The notes: generated from the letters alone by a model not told the origin. Counted from the first letter of the stretch, positions 16,224 through 23,977 are shown. The stretch is 23,977 nucleotides of DNA from Bacteroidota bacterium (GCA_023430725.1 JAEYZD010000074.1:1-23977), one strand, 5' to 3'. Translations and numbers: made by a program.

Positions 16224-16231
16224 TAAATTTG
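16224..16231 (+). promoter_or_regulatory. Predicted -7 box TAAATTTG for the barrel/propeller operon
   Basis: Exact TAnnTTTG match 52 bases before the ATG at 16283. It makes the longer reading from 16229 (a TTG inside the box) untenable. A 14-base palindrome TAATAA-AA-TTATTA lies 30 bases upstream at 16181-16194 and could be an operator or simply AT-rich promoter DNA. Confidence 0.5.
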
Positions 16232-16282
16232 AGTTCAGATGCACCTGTTGCATCAGGTCTGTACTACAAAAAGTCGTTCACC

Positions 16283-17197
16283 ATGAAGCGAAATCTGCTG
16301 ATTGCGTTGATCCTTGCCGGAATAGTCACCGGGCTCTCAGGGCAGGACAGGATCATAACGCGCAACAATGACACTATTGACTGCAGGATTGACCGGGTTA
16401 CCCGAAATGAAATCCATTTTGAACTTGTCACTCACGGAGTCAGGACCGCGGGTCGACTGCCCATTACGGAGGTTCTGAGTTACTCCGTCTCCCCTTCTAC
16501 CCTGCCTGAGCAGGAATACACGCCTGTGGCGAAAGGACTTTCCGGGACTCTGCGGATCGGCCTGAACGGAGGGATGGGTTACCTTACAGGCTACTCTGAA
16601 GCAGCCGAGGAAGCCATGGTCGGGCTTGGACTGGCATCATCTGCCGCCGGAGACTATTACAGTAACCTGAAATACGGCTGGTATGGCGGTGCCGATGCAG
16701 CCTGGCTTTTCAAGGGGATATACGGGGCAGGCCTGAAATACAAATTCTTCTGTACCGGAGCCTCCACTGAAGGGAATTTCATCCCGTTTGATCAGAATTA
16801 CATTTATTACTCTGAATACCGGGAAAACATTTATGTTAATTACGGCGGGGTGTCACTTTTCTACAGGGAGCCGGTAGGCGCGAAGGCAAAATTCAGCCTC
16901 TATTCCGGAATCTCTGCCGGCATCACACTTTACCGCAATGAAATGGAGGTTCTGGCCGAAAATTTACTCATTACCGGTAAGGCACCAGGCTTTGATGGCA
17001 CAATAGGGTTTGACTATGAGATAACCCCAATTATATCAGCCGGAGCAGAGGCTTCAGTCTTTGCATCAAGGCTGAAGAAAATAAACCTGACTAACGGTAC
17101 GGAAGAACAGACCCAGGAACTGGACAAGGAGAACTATGAGGACCTCTCAAGACTGGAGGTCTCTGTCGGAATCAGATTTAAACTGTTGAACAGATGA
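16283..17197 (+). CDS. Predicted outer-membrane beta-barrel protein
   Basis: 304 residues from ATG 16283, opening with a signal peptide MKRNLLIALILAGIVTGLSGQ (cleavage near residue 20). A small domain follows (RIITRNNDTIDCRIDRVTRNEIHFEL, to about residue 75) of a type that recurs in Bacteroidota envelope proteins before a barrel. The rest has alternating hydrophobic/aromatic strands and glycines typical of a membrane barrel: GTLRIGLNGGMGYLTGY, KYGWYGGADAAWLFKG, GAGLKYKFFCTGAS, NIYVNYGGVSLFYREP, FSLYSGISAGITLY, TIGFDYEITPIISAGAEASV, ending VSVGIRFKLLNR. Function is unknown; it could be a pore or a surface scaffold. Its stop overlaps the next start (ATGA at 17194-17197), so it and the propeller lipoprotein are translationally coupled. 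A two-component system lies directly upstream. Confidence 0.8.
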   Translation: MKRNLLIALILAGIVTGLSGQDRIITRNNDTIDCRIDRVTRNEIHFELVTHGVRTAGRLPITEVLSYSVSPSTLPEQEYTPVAKGLSGTLRIGLNGGMGYLTGYSEAAEEAMVGLGLASSAAGDYYSNLKYGWYGGADAAWLFKGIYGAGLKYKFFCTGASTEGNFIPFDQNYIYYSEYRENIYVNYGGVSLFYREPVGAKAKFSLYSGISAGITLYRNEMEVLAENLLITGKAPGFDGTIGFDYEITPIISAGAEASVFASRLKKINLTNGTEEQTQELDKENYEDLSRLEVSVGIRFKLLNR

Positions 17198-18858
17198 AAA
17201 AGTCAGCATACATATTCGGGACCATCCTCCTGGTGATTGCAGGGGCATCCTGCAGTGATGACTTCCTTGACAGGAACAATGCCGACCTGTACAACCTGCC
17301 ATACACGCTTGTGATGGATTATTACGATACGGAAGCCACAGTGATGTTTGAGCTCCCCGACAAGATAAATTCAGAGTTCACGGTGTACATGCGCCCGGTA
17401 TGGATCTCTGTGGAATCACCCCGCGGAAAGGTAGATGCCGGAAAGGTGGAGTTTCCCCTGAGTATTGACGTGAGCACTTTTCCTACGGGATACTTCAGCC
17501 GCACGGGAACGGTCCTTGTCAAGGTAGAGGATTTCGGATTTGTATCATTCAATGTGATTTATACAAGCTACGGAATCCCTTCTATTCACTGCGATCCTTC
17601 AGGACTGATTTTTGACGGAACCACAACCCAGACATTCTCAATCACCACTCCGACGGACGGAATGCTGGACTGGACGATTACAGAGATCCCGGAATGGCTA
17701 TCCTTTTCTGTTACTTCCGGTACTCTGTTGCAAGGTCAGACAACGTGGGTGACAGCCACCCTCGATCCCGGCAAGATCACCCCGGGGACTACTGTTCTGG
17801 ATACAGTGAAAATCAGAAGTCCGCATGCACAGTATCCGTTTGCACTCAGCATACGGGTGACACCCGTCACTATTCCCCCGCCTGATGGTTTCACACTGGG
17901 CAGCGTACTGATGGATGCCGAATATCATCATGAATCCGGGCTGCTTGCGGTCTGCACCGGATCACCAAACCAGCTTATCCTGTTCAAGACCGCCACATGG
18001 GAGTCCGATACAATTTACCTGGAAAAGACCCCCGCCTGTATCAGCATCTCTGCAGACGGCCATAAGGCAGTTATCGGATATACGGTGTCATCAGTCAGTT
18101 ACATAGACCTTGATGCAGGGGAAATAACCGCCGATTATGACATTGACTGCATACCGTATGATATTGTTCTCGGTGAAACAGGCTGGTGCTATATTACCCC
18201 GACGGAAGATCAGTGGGTGACTATGCGGAACCTTAACCTCACAACAGGGCAGGTCAGTACAAACAACTATCTTATATATGAACAGACTCTCATCAGGAAA
18301 GTGCCGGCGGAGGATTTCCTGGTCGGATCATCGCTGGGTCTGAGTCCGAGCGGCCTGATGCTTTTTGACGTCACGGCAGGAGAGGTGAAACCGGACGTGA
18401 CCAAATACCATGAGTCCATAGGGCATTTCTGGCTCTCGAAGGACGGGGAAAAGGTATACTCCGCCTACGGGAAGATCTACTGGGTTCCGGAGTACATGGG
18501 TTCATCCTACGGTACAGAGGCACCCTCATTCGGCAATTTCAACCTGAACTATGCCTACATCACTGCACTGGATGACTGCCCTGCAATCAGCAGCGTCTTT
18601 TACAGCACCTCTGCCTACTGGTATGAGCCCGGAACCTCATCCCTGATTGAGCAGTACAATTCAACAAACCTCAATAAGATCAAGTCATACAATGTTTCAC
18701 CGGCACAGGTAAGCATTCATGATTCGACAGTGCCGTATGAAACAACTCCCCGGTTCATCTTTGTAAACAAAGAGGGGACCAGGATGCATGTTGTCAAGGT
18801 GCTTAAGCCTGAATACGAAATTGAAGGCTGGCTGATTGAAACTATATCGCTACAGTAA
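17194..18858 (+). CDS. BACON/beta-propeller-like lipoprotein
   Basis: 554 residues. Signal peptide MKKSAYIFGTILLVIAGASC with a good lipobox (Cys20) and SDDFL behind it, typical of lipoproteins destined for the outer membrane. Residues of about 30-130 form one beta-sandwich-like unit. Residues of about 135-225 look like a BACON or related Ig-like domain (IHCDPSGLIFDGTTTQTF; PEWLSFSVTSGTLLQGQTTW). The remaining 320 residues have repeated short strands with the feel of a beta-propeller (LLAVCTGSPNQLILFKTATW, ACISISADGHKAVIGYT, KDGEKVYSAYGKIYWVPE, TPRFIFVNKEGTRMHVVKV). No catalytic motif is recognised, so binding of glycans or proteins at the surface is the likely kind of role. It is co-translated with the barrel protein; together they may form a surface complex. 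Confidence 0.8.
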   Translation: MKKSAYIFGTILLVIAGASCSDDFLDRNNADLYNLPYTLVMDYYDTEATVMFELPDKINSEFTVYMRPVWISVESPRGKVDAGKVEFPLSIDVSTFPTGYFSRTGTVLVKVEDFGFVSFNVIYTSYGIPSIHCDPSGLIFDGTTTQTFSITTPTDGMLDWTITEIPEWLSFSVTSGTLLQGQTTWVTATLDPGKITPGTTVLDTVKIRSPHAQYPFALSIRVTPVTIPPPDGFTLGSVLMDAEYHHESGLLAVCTGSPNQLILFKTATWESDTIYLEKTPACISISADGHKAVIGYTVSSVSYIDLDAGEITADYDIDCIPYDIVLGETGWCYITPTEDQWVTMRNLNLTTGQVSTNNYLIYEQTLIRKVPAEDFLVGSSLGLSPSGLMLFDVTAGEVKPDVTKYHESIGHFWLSKDGEKVYSAYGKIYWVPEYMGSSYGTEAPSFGNFNLNYAYITALDDCPAISSVFYSTSAYWYEPGTSSLIEQYNSTNLNKIKSYNVSPAQVSIHDSTVPYETTPRFIFVNKEGTRMHVVKVLKPEYEIEGWLIETISLQ

Positions 18859-18951
18859 GGAGGCAAAACAGGGATAAATCCGGTAAATGGAGCTGGACGT
18901 TTCCGCGGGCACCGGTCTCACGTGGCGCCGGGGGAGATGGCTGTGGGTATG

Positions 18952-19578
18952 TCAGGCGGCAGGCCTGTTCTTCCTGGTGTGAAAGTAGGTCAGACCATTG
19001 ATCTCGGTCATGCCCACAAGCTCCAGACCTGATTCCTTAAGCAGACTGGTCACACTCCTCCTCGTAAGGTACCGGTTGGTCCTTGAGTCAATGAAGCTGT
19101 ACATCCTGTTGATGAAGGGGATCCTTGATTCGATACCGTTCTCGTAGGCCTCGGCCCTCTCTGACTGCTGCTTCGGCAGGTTTCCGTATTTATCTGTTAA
19201 TCCGCTCTGTGACCTGTTGTCAATGAAACAACCGATAAAATTGCTCCCGGAAGGAAGAAGACCTGTTATCTGCTTCAGGAAATCCTTTATCTCCCTTATA
19301 TGGTTAAGCTGCCTCAGTGTGATGACGGTTTTCACACCCTTCATGTCATCTGCATCATAAAAATAATGACGTGATGACGGGATAACAAGAACACCCGATT
19401 CCTTGATCAGGCCCATCCGGTCAAGGTAATCAATCAGACTCTGACGCACCTCGATGTCAAGCTCGTCAAACAGGTGAATGAGGCCGCTGTCTCTTAACGA
19501 CAGTCTCCTCGGGCTCACCTTCATGACGGGCTGATCCGATATTGCGTCCCTGTTCAGTCCGATAGTTCCTTTTTCCAT
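18952..19578 (-). CDS. Unrecognised 208-residue cytoplasmic protein
   Basis: 208 residues, no signal peptide or membrane segment. The N-terminal third is charged and helical (SLIDYLDRMGLIKESGVLVIP); the middle has LRQLNHIREIKDFLKQITGLL and a strand-like SGSNFIGCFIDNRSQSG; the C-terminus ends TSLLKESGLELVGMTEINGLTYFHTRK. The last two stretches recall the distal half of class I SAM-dependent methyltransferases (strands 5-7 with a product-release loop), but the glycine-rich SAM-binding motif is absent, so the protein is either a catalytically inactive relative or something else. I do not assign a function. The gene is solitary on the minus strand, convergent with the propeller lipoprotein, and no exact promoter box is seen within the adjacent intergenic region. 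Confidence 0.7.
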   Translation of the reverse strand: MEKGTIGLNRDAISDQPVMKVSPRRLSLRDSGLIHLFDELDIEVRQSLIDYLDRMGLIKESGVLVIPSSRHYFYDADDMKGVKTVITLRQLNHIREIKDFLKQITGLLPSGSNFIGCFIDNRSQSGLTDKYGNLPKQQSERAEAYENGIESRIPFINRMYSFIDSRTNRYLTRRSVTSLLKESGLELVGMTEINGLTYFHTRKNRPAA

Positions 19579-19893
19579 TTGTTAGGTCAGTTGCCTGTTC
19601 TTATGCAATTTCTGTGCCACCAGTGTTAGACAGATACCTTTTAGAAGGATTTATATGCCGAAGTTATTGACTCTTTCTTACAACAACCAAACTATTTTGA
19701 TGTTCACCGGCCACCTTTTGACCAACGGAACGATTGAAGAGACAACCATTAAAACTCCCGGGCTGAATCATGCAAAATCCGTTTTTCCTGCTGTGCCCCC
19801 CTCCGGAGGCAGTTTGTTATTTTTATGTGAGAATTAAGTTTTATTATGCATTTTTGAAGTTCATTATCAGACAGGGATAAGGCAATCAGGTGA
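19579..19893. other. 315-base intergenic region with hairpin before the PBP gene
   Basis: This stretch holds no convincing gene. A 60-residue open frame (19655-19837, plus strand) follows an AGAAGGA site but its product looks like random sequence. A hairpin at 19794-19811 (TGCC-C-CC, loop CTCC, GG-A-GGCA, one C-A mismatch) is followed by a T-rich run to about 19824, resembling a weak terminator on the plus strand. No exact TAnnTTTG box was seen on either strand, although the divergent genes must start from here. Confidence 0.4.
19794..19824 (+). terminator. Possible weak terminator upstream of the PBP gene
   Basis: Seven-pair stem with one mismatch and a four-base loop, then GTTTGTTATTTTT. 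It would end a short transcript arising in 19579-19790 or attenuate one reaching the PBP gene. The centre CCTCCGGAGG is also a perfect 10-base palindrome. Confidence 0.35.
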
Positions 19894-22005
19894 ATGAAGA
19901 AGGGATGGAAGATATCGATAGTGGCAACAGCCGTGGTCATTTTCATACCGCTCTTTTTTGTCAGCTCCGTCTACGCCGGCCTGTTCGGTCGCCTTCCCGG
20001 GAAGAAGGAACTCCGGAGCTACAGGAATTCCACGGCATCGCTTGTACTCTCCTCTGAAGGAGAGCTGCTCGGGAAATTCTATTCCGAAAACCGCACGGCC
20101 ATCACCCTGGACCAGGTGCCCGGTCATCTTATTCATGCCCTTGTAGCCACTGAGGATGCCCGTTTCTATGATCATTCAGGGATTGACACAAGGAGCCTTG
20201 TCAGGGTGCTGTTCAAAACGATACTTTTCAGTGACCGCAGCGCCGGAGGCGGAAGCACAATCACCCAGCAGCTGGCAAAGAACATGTACGGCCGGAGGGA
20301 CTACCTGATCATGTCCGTCTTCCTGAACAAAACCCGCGAGGCCCTTCTCGCAGGGCGAATTGAAAAGGTCTTCACCAAGGATGAGATACTGACCATGTAT
20401 CTGAACACTGTCTCTTTCGGTGAGAATCTTTTTGGCATCGAGGCCGCCTCCCGGAGATACTTCAGCAGCAACACGGCAGATCTTAAGAGGGAGGAGGCGG
20501 CTCTGCTCATCGGGATGCTCAAGGCAAACACGTCGTTCAATCCCCGCCTTTATCCTGACAACGCCCTCAGGAGACGTAACGTGGTGCTCGGGCAGATGGA
20601 GAAGTACGGATATCTGGATGCAGCACAGACCGACTCGCTGAGCGCACTGCCGCTGAAGCTCAGATACAATAAGACGGATCTTGCAGGTCCGGCCGACTAT
20701 TTTCTTGTCCGGGTGAGGGCTGAGGCTGACCGTATACTTAAGGAGGTCTCCGGCTATCGGGGCAAGGAATGGGATATCGAGCGTGACGGGCTAAAGATTG
20801 CAACCACACTCAGCATGCCACTGCAGCGTGCGGCAGGTGAAGCCTTTGATTCACACCTTTCCAGGATGCAGAAGCGGCTTGACGAGCAGTACAGCACCTC
20901 TTCGGGCCGCAGGGCCCTGAAGGAGATCCCTGACAGTCTGAGGAAGATGATGACAACACTTCATGCCGGTCTGCTCGCCATCGATCCGTTCACCGGTGCT
21001 GTGATGGCATGGGCTGGCGGCATCGACTTCAGGACACAGCCCTATGACCAGATAATGGCACGCCGTCAGCTGGCATCCGTATTCAAGCCATTCATCTTCG
21101 CCGCTGCACTGGAAGACGGTATCGAGCCCTGCCGCTACCTCGACAATGACTCCGTGACACTCTCTGGCTTCAACAACTGGAGCCCCGAGAACTACAACCA
21201 CTCCTACGGAGGCAAGTACTCTCTTGCCGGCGCACTGGCACAGTCGATGAACATACCAACCTTCAGCCTCTTCCTGATGATAGGATTTGATAAGGTTGAC
21301 CGTCTCTGGAGGGAGATGGGCTTCTCCTATCCCCTCGAGGATATGCCTTCCCTCTCAATGGGAACGGCTGAGGCCAGCATCCTGGAGGTGGCGCTTGCCT
21401 ATGCCTCCTTCGCCAACGGCGGAGAGAAGATCTCACCGTATATGATTGAGTCTGTAAGTGCACCTGACGGAACAATAATATGGCAGCATACCCCGCCACA
21501 CCGCAGTGAAAGGGTTCTGTCCGAACGGTCGGCTACCCTCATGGCGGCAATGCTTCATAAAGCGATCAGGGAAGGCACCGGCGCCGCGGTGCACAGTGTC
21601 TATGGCGTCAGGATACCACTGGCAGGAAAAACCGGCACCTCGCAGAACTATGCCGATGCATGGTTCGCCGCATTCAATCCCGGCATCGTGATAGTGAGCA
21701 GGGTGGGCGCCTCAACCCCGTCGGTACACTTCAATAACGGCAGCTATGGCTCCGGAAGCGCACTGGCACTGCCGCTGGTGGCACTGACCCTCAAAAAAGC
21801 CGAAAGGGAGAAGGAACTGATGGGCAGGATCAACATCCCGTTCGAACCGTTGCCGCCTGAACTGGCAATGGAGCTGGAGTGCCCCGACTTCAGGGATAAA
21901 ACATTCTTTGACAGGATATTCGACATCTTCAAGGAAAAGGAAGTAGACTACACCGAGGCGGGAAAAAGGAGACGCATTATCCGCAGCCGGATCTTCAGAC
22001 GGTGA
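19894..22005 (+). CDS. Bifunctional class A penicillin-binding protein (PBP1-type)
   Basis: 703 residues. A single N-terminal anchor (about residues 5-28, ISIVATAVVIFIPLFFVSSVY) places it in the inner membrane with its bulk in the periplasm. The GT51 glycosyltransferase domain (about 60-230) shows ATEDARFYDHSG with catalytic E87, GGGSTITQQLAKN, and FTKDEILTMYLNTVSFGENLFGIEAAS. The transpeptidase domain (about 300-640) has the SxxK serine S395 with K398 (SVFK), SMN at 451-453, and KTGT at 579-582. It therefore polymerises glycan strands from lipid II and cross-links their peptides. The linker between domains is short and the C-terminal tail is only about 60 basic-ended residues, so it is a compact PBP1A/1C-like protein. 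The downstream lipoprotein starts 68 bases after its stop. ATG 19894 follows AATCAGGTGA, with a short Shine-Dalgarno match. Confidence 0.96.
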   Translation: MKKGWKISIVATAVVIFIPLFFVSSVYAGLFGRLPGKKELRSYRNSTASLVLSSEGELLGKFYSENRTAITLDQVPGHLIHALVATEDARFYDHSGIDTRSLVRVLFKTILFSDRSAGGGSTITQQLAKNMYGRRDYLIMSVFLNKTREALLAGRIEKVFTKDEILTMYLNTVSFGENLFGIEAASRRYFSSNTADLKREEAALLIGMLKANTSFNPRLYPDNALRRRNVVLGQMEKYGYLDAAQTDSLSALPLKLRYNKTDLAGPADYFLVRVRAEADRILKEVSGYRGKEWDIERDGLKIATTLSMPLQRAAGEAFDSHLSRMQKRLDEQYSTSSGRRALKEIPDSLRKMMTTLHAGLLAIDPFTGAVMAWAGGIDFRTQPYDQIMARRQLASVFKPFIFAAALEDGIEPCRYLDNDSVTLSGFNNWSPENYNHSYGGKYSLAGALAQSMNIPTFSLFLMIGFDKVDRLWREMGFSYPLEDMPSLSMGTAEASILEVALAYASFANGGEKISPYMIESVSAPDGTIIWQHTPPHRSERVLSERSATLMAAMLHKAIREGTGAAVHSVYGVRIPLAGKTGTSQNYADAWFAAFNPGIVIVSRVGASTPSVHFNNGSYGSGSALALPLVALTLKKAEREKELMGRINIPFEPLPPELAMELECPDFRDKTFFDRIFDIFKEKEVDYTEAGKRRRIIRSRIFRR

Positions 22006-22073
22006 AATTTCATCAAAACTTCATTGTGCTCTTTCTATTTTCGCATGTGAAGTACAAATCGTAAAAAAACGAA

Positions 22074-22901
22074 ATGATGAAAAAGAGATTGAGTTTCTTG
22101 TTGACAGCCGCATTGATACTGATTGCGGGCGCATGCAACCGAACAGGCAACGGCGATGACCAGGGAAGGATTGTTCTGAAAGTCACCGATGCCCCGTTTG
22201 ATATCAGTAACATCGAATCGGCAATGGTTACAATCACAAAGGTGGAACTCAGGAAAGCCGGTGACGGAATCAGTGACGGCAGCCCGTTCATCACTCTTTC
22301 TGAGGATACTGTGACAGTAGACCTGATTGACCTGCGGAACGGCGTGACCGAAACCCTGCTCGACATGGAGATCCCCACAGGAACATATGACCTTGTCAGG
22401 CTTTATGTGGATGAGGCAGGGCTGAAACTCAGGGACTCAGAAGAGATTCACCGCGTGAAGGTTCCCGGCGGAGGTCAGACAGGCATTAAGATATTCCTGC
22501 GTCCTGCACTGGAAGTATCAGAAGGCAGCCTTGAGGAGGTGCTCCTTGACATTGATCTCTCCAGGTCATTCATCCTGAGGGGTAACCCGGCACACAACAA
22601 CGGATTCATCTTCAAGCCGGTTATCAGGGCAGCCAACATGGCAAAGGCCGGTTGCGTAAGGGGTTTTGTATCAGATACTGCCGGTGTTAGAATCACTGAA
22701 GCAACCGTCTGGATTGAAAAGGACACCGTTCTTGCAACTGCCTTCACCGATACCCTTGGAATCTACGCAATCATTGGAGTGCCTGCCGGTGAATATTCGG
22801 TATCAGCCACAAAAGAGGGCTATGATACGGTCCGTTTTGACGGGGTTGATATATTAGCAGGCAACAAAACCGTGGTCGATTTTGAGCTTACGAAAAAGTA
22901 A
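22074..22901 (+). CDS. DUF4382 lipoprotein with C-terminal carboxypeptidase-regulatory-like domain
   Basis: 275 residues. The signal peptide ends LILIAGACNRTG, a lipobox with Cys21 (counting from 22074; the second Met at 22077 is equally possible). Residues of about 30-185 match DUF4382, a beta-rich domain: GRIVLKVTDAPFDISNIESA, ITKVELRK, VTVDLIDLRNGV, LLDMEIPTGTYDLVRLYVD, LEEVLLDIDLSRSFI. The last 80 residues are a CarboxypepD_reg-like beta-sandwich (GCVRGFVSDTAGVRITEATV, DTLGIYAIIGVPAGEYSVSA, GYDTVRFDGVDI). Both domains are thought to be binding or structural; no enzyme motif is present. It lies behind the PBP gene with a 68-base gap that contains TATTTTCG (22034-22041), one base off a -7 box. 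A strong terminator follows. Confidence 0.88.
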   Translation: MMKKRLSFLLTAALILIAGACNRTGNGDDQGRIVLKVTDAPFDISNIESAMVTITKVELRKAGDGISDGSPFITLSEDTVTVDLIDLRNGVTETLLDMEIPTGTYDLVRLYVDEAGLKLRDSEEIHRVKVPGGGQTGIKIFLRPALEVSEGSLEEVLLDIDLSRSFILRGNPAHNNGFIFKPVIRAANMAKAGCVRGFVSDTAGVRITEATVWIEKDTVLATAFTDTLGIYAIIGVPAGEYSVSATKEGYDTVRFDGVDILAGNKTVVDFELTKK

Positions 22902-22932
22902 ACTGCTGATTGAATTCAATATGGCTTGAATT

Positions 22933-22968
22933 AAAGCCGTGCCTGCATGGGCACGGCTTTTGTTTTTG
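22933..22968 (+). terminator. Rho-independent terminator after the DUF4382 gene
   Basis: Perfect 11-pair stem AAAGCCGTGCC (22933-22943) with GGCACGGCTTT (22950-22960), loop TGCATG, then TGTTTTTG. The stem is GC-rich and the tail T-rich, so it should work well; the flanking A-run makes it potentially bidirectional. It begins 31 bases after the stop codon. Confidence 0.92.
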
Positions 22969-22989
22969 TAATATTAAATGCTAAATTTG
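22959..22989 (+). promoter_or_regulatory. Full Bacteroidetes-type promoter for the M48 gene (TTTG-N19-TAAATTTG)
   Basis: The -7 box TAAATTTG (22982-22989) and a -33 TTTG (22959-22962) are 19 bases apart, the consensus spacing. This is the only promoter here with both elements exact. The -33 box lies in the T-tract of the preceding terminator. The leader to the ATG at 23058 is about 60 bases. Confidence 0.7.
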
Positions 22990-23057
22990 GTGTTACTCTT
23001 CAATTGGGTGCCGAAAAACTAACCCGGCAGATTAATGAACTAAATAAAATAGAAGTG

Positions 23058-23977
23058 ATGAAAAAAAGACGCGTACTGATTTTTACAGCATTGATTTCAG
23101 TCGCACTGGCAGCGGTGATCTCATGTGCGGTCAACCCGGTCACCGGCAAGAAGCAGATAATGCTTATGTCCGAGGCCCAGGAGGTCCAGATGGGTTTGTC
23201 ATATCACCCCCAGGTGATGGCAAGTTTCGGAGAATATGCTGATCCTGAGCTTCAGACTTTTGTTCAGTCGAAGGGAACGGAGATGGGAAAGCTTTCTCAC
23301 AGGCCTAATCTTGAATATACAATCAAGGTGGTTGACTCTCCGGTTGTGAATGCTTTTGCCGTCCCCGGAGGATACATTTATCTGACCAGGGGAATCATGG
23401 CCAACTTCAACAACGAAGCTGAATTCATGGGTGTCCTCGGTCACGAAATGGGTCACATAACAGCCCGCCACTCGGTAAGCCAGCAAACCAAACAACAGCT
23501 TGGCACCCTGCTTCTGATCGGCGGAATGATTGCATCCGAGAAATTTGCCAATTATGCCGAGCAGGCAATGCAGGGACTCCAGCTTCTCTTCCTGAGTTTC
23601 AGTCGCGACGATGAACGTCAGGCTGACCAGCTCGGTGTTGAATATGCATCCAGGACAGGTTATGATGCTGCCAGAATGGCTGATTTCTACAAGGTCCTGA
23701 TAAAAATGAATCTCTCAGAGTCTGAAGGGGGCGTTCCCACATTCCTCTCCACCCACCCTGATCCGGGTGACCGCTACAACGCGGTACTGAGGGACTCAAA
23801 ACAGTGGCAGGACAGCCTCAGGCTTCAGTCTTACAAGATAGGTGCCGATTCATATCTCCAGATGATTGACGGGATGATTTACGGAGAAGATCCCAAGCAG
23901 GGTTATACAAGGGATAACACTTTCTATCATCCCGAAATGAGATTCAAGTTCTCCTATCCCCTCGGCTGGAACCTCAC
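23058..23977 (+). CDS. M48 family metalloprotease, lipoprotein (3' end cut off by the window)
   Basis: 306 residues are visible before the window ends; no stop is reached. The signal peptide ends LAAVISCAVNPVTG, a lipobox with Cys23, so the protease is membrane-anchored and faces the periplasm. Zinc ligands are in place: HEMGH with H129, E130 and H133 (GHEMGHITARHS), and third ligand E186 in SRDDERQADQLGVEY. STHPDPGDRYNAV follows the catalytic core. This is the BepA/YfgC-like or Oma1-like class of M48 proteases that handle misfolded or stalled envelope proteins. The last visible residues (FYHPEMRFKFSYPLGWNL) begin a separate beta-rich C-terminal domain found in Bacteroidota members. Start ATG 23058 follows AGAAG. 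It has its own promoter and is insulated from the upstream gene by a terminator. Confidence 0.94.
   Translation, partial: MKKRRVLIFTALISVALAAVISCAVNPVTGKKQIMLMSEAQEVQMGLSYHPQVMASFGEYADPELQTFVQSKGTEMGKLSHRPNLEYTIKVVDSPVVNAFAVPGGYIYLTRGIMANFNNEAEFMGVLGHEMGHITARHSVSQQTKQQLGTLLLIGGMIASEKFANYAEQAMQGLQLLFLSFSRDDERQADQLGVEYASRTGYDAARMADFYKVLIKMNLSESEGGVPTFLSTHPDPGDRYNAVLRDSKQWQDSLRLQSYKIGADSYLQMIDGMIYGEDPKQGYTRDNTFYHPEMRFKFSYPLGWNL

Noticed and set aside
19655..19837. 60-residue open frame after an AGAAGGA site
   Set aside because: The product has no recognisable feature and runs through the hairpin and T-rich tail; conservation would be needed to accept it.
1..23977. CRISPR array, prophage, insertion sequence or toxin-antitoxin locus
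   Set aside because: No regularly spaced repeats, transposase, integrase, phage or toxin-like product was recognised in any frame.

Overview
The window looks like chromosomal DNA from a Bacteroidota bacterium, probably Bacteroidales-like and plant-polysaccharide-degrading. The grounds are repeated exact TAnnTTTG elements (the -7 box of the Bacteroidetes primary sigma factor) in front of genes, many short lipoprotein signal peptides, and families common in this phylum: a Fib_succ_major lipoprotein, a BACON-like domain, YitT, DUF2264, DUF4382 and a Tat-exported dipeptide epimerase. Most genes share a moderate GC content, but a visibly AT-richer patch lies at about 8.4-9.8 kb. No insertion sequence, integrase, CRISPR array, rRNA or phage gene was found.

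Layout. (1) 2-4905, plus strand: the 3' part of a GH94 cellobiose phosphorylase, a GH9 cellulase lipoprotein four bases later, then a Tat-signal dipeptide epimerase. The first two form a clear hydrolysis-plus-phosphorolysis pair for beta-1,4-glucan. (2) 4906-5026: a short intergenic stretch with two diverged copies of a 24-base hairpin-containing repeat. (3) 5027-5897, minus strand: a membrane protein overlapping a small winged-helix regulator. (4) 6060-8413, plus strand: folB, glnS and a tRNA-Gln(CTG) just behind glnS, followed by a strong terminator. (5) 8495-9805: two small accessory envelope genes in AT-richer DNA. (6) 9861-13880: a YitT membrane protein (minus), a DUF2264 protein (plus) and an AEC permease (minus). 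(7) 14069-18858, plus strand: an OmpR/HisKA two-component pair, then, from its own promoter, an operon of a predicted outer-membrane barrel protein and a BACON/beta-propeller lipoprotein. (8) 18952-19578, minus: an unrecognised 208-residue protein. (9) 19894-23977, plus: a class A penicillin-binding protein, a DUF4382 lipoprotein, a strong terminator, and the 5' part of an M48 metalloprotease lipoprotein.

How they fit together. GH9 would cut glucan outside the cell or at its surface, and GH94 would split the imported cellobiose with phosphate. The epimerase, the class A PBP and the M48 protease all act in envelope or peptidoglycan biology, as do the two-component system and its neighbouring surface operon. 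folB and glnS are housekeeping genes.

I did not find a clearly new defence, mobile or RNA-based system. The most unusual items are the hairpin repeat pair at 4920-4994, the glnS/tRNA-Gln adjacency with AT-rich DNA behind it, the uncharacterised barrel/propeller operon next to the two-component system, and a terminator whose T-tract also supplies the -33 box of the next promoter (22933-22989). All functional calls come from reading the translated sequence; no database search was run.
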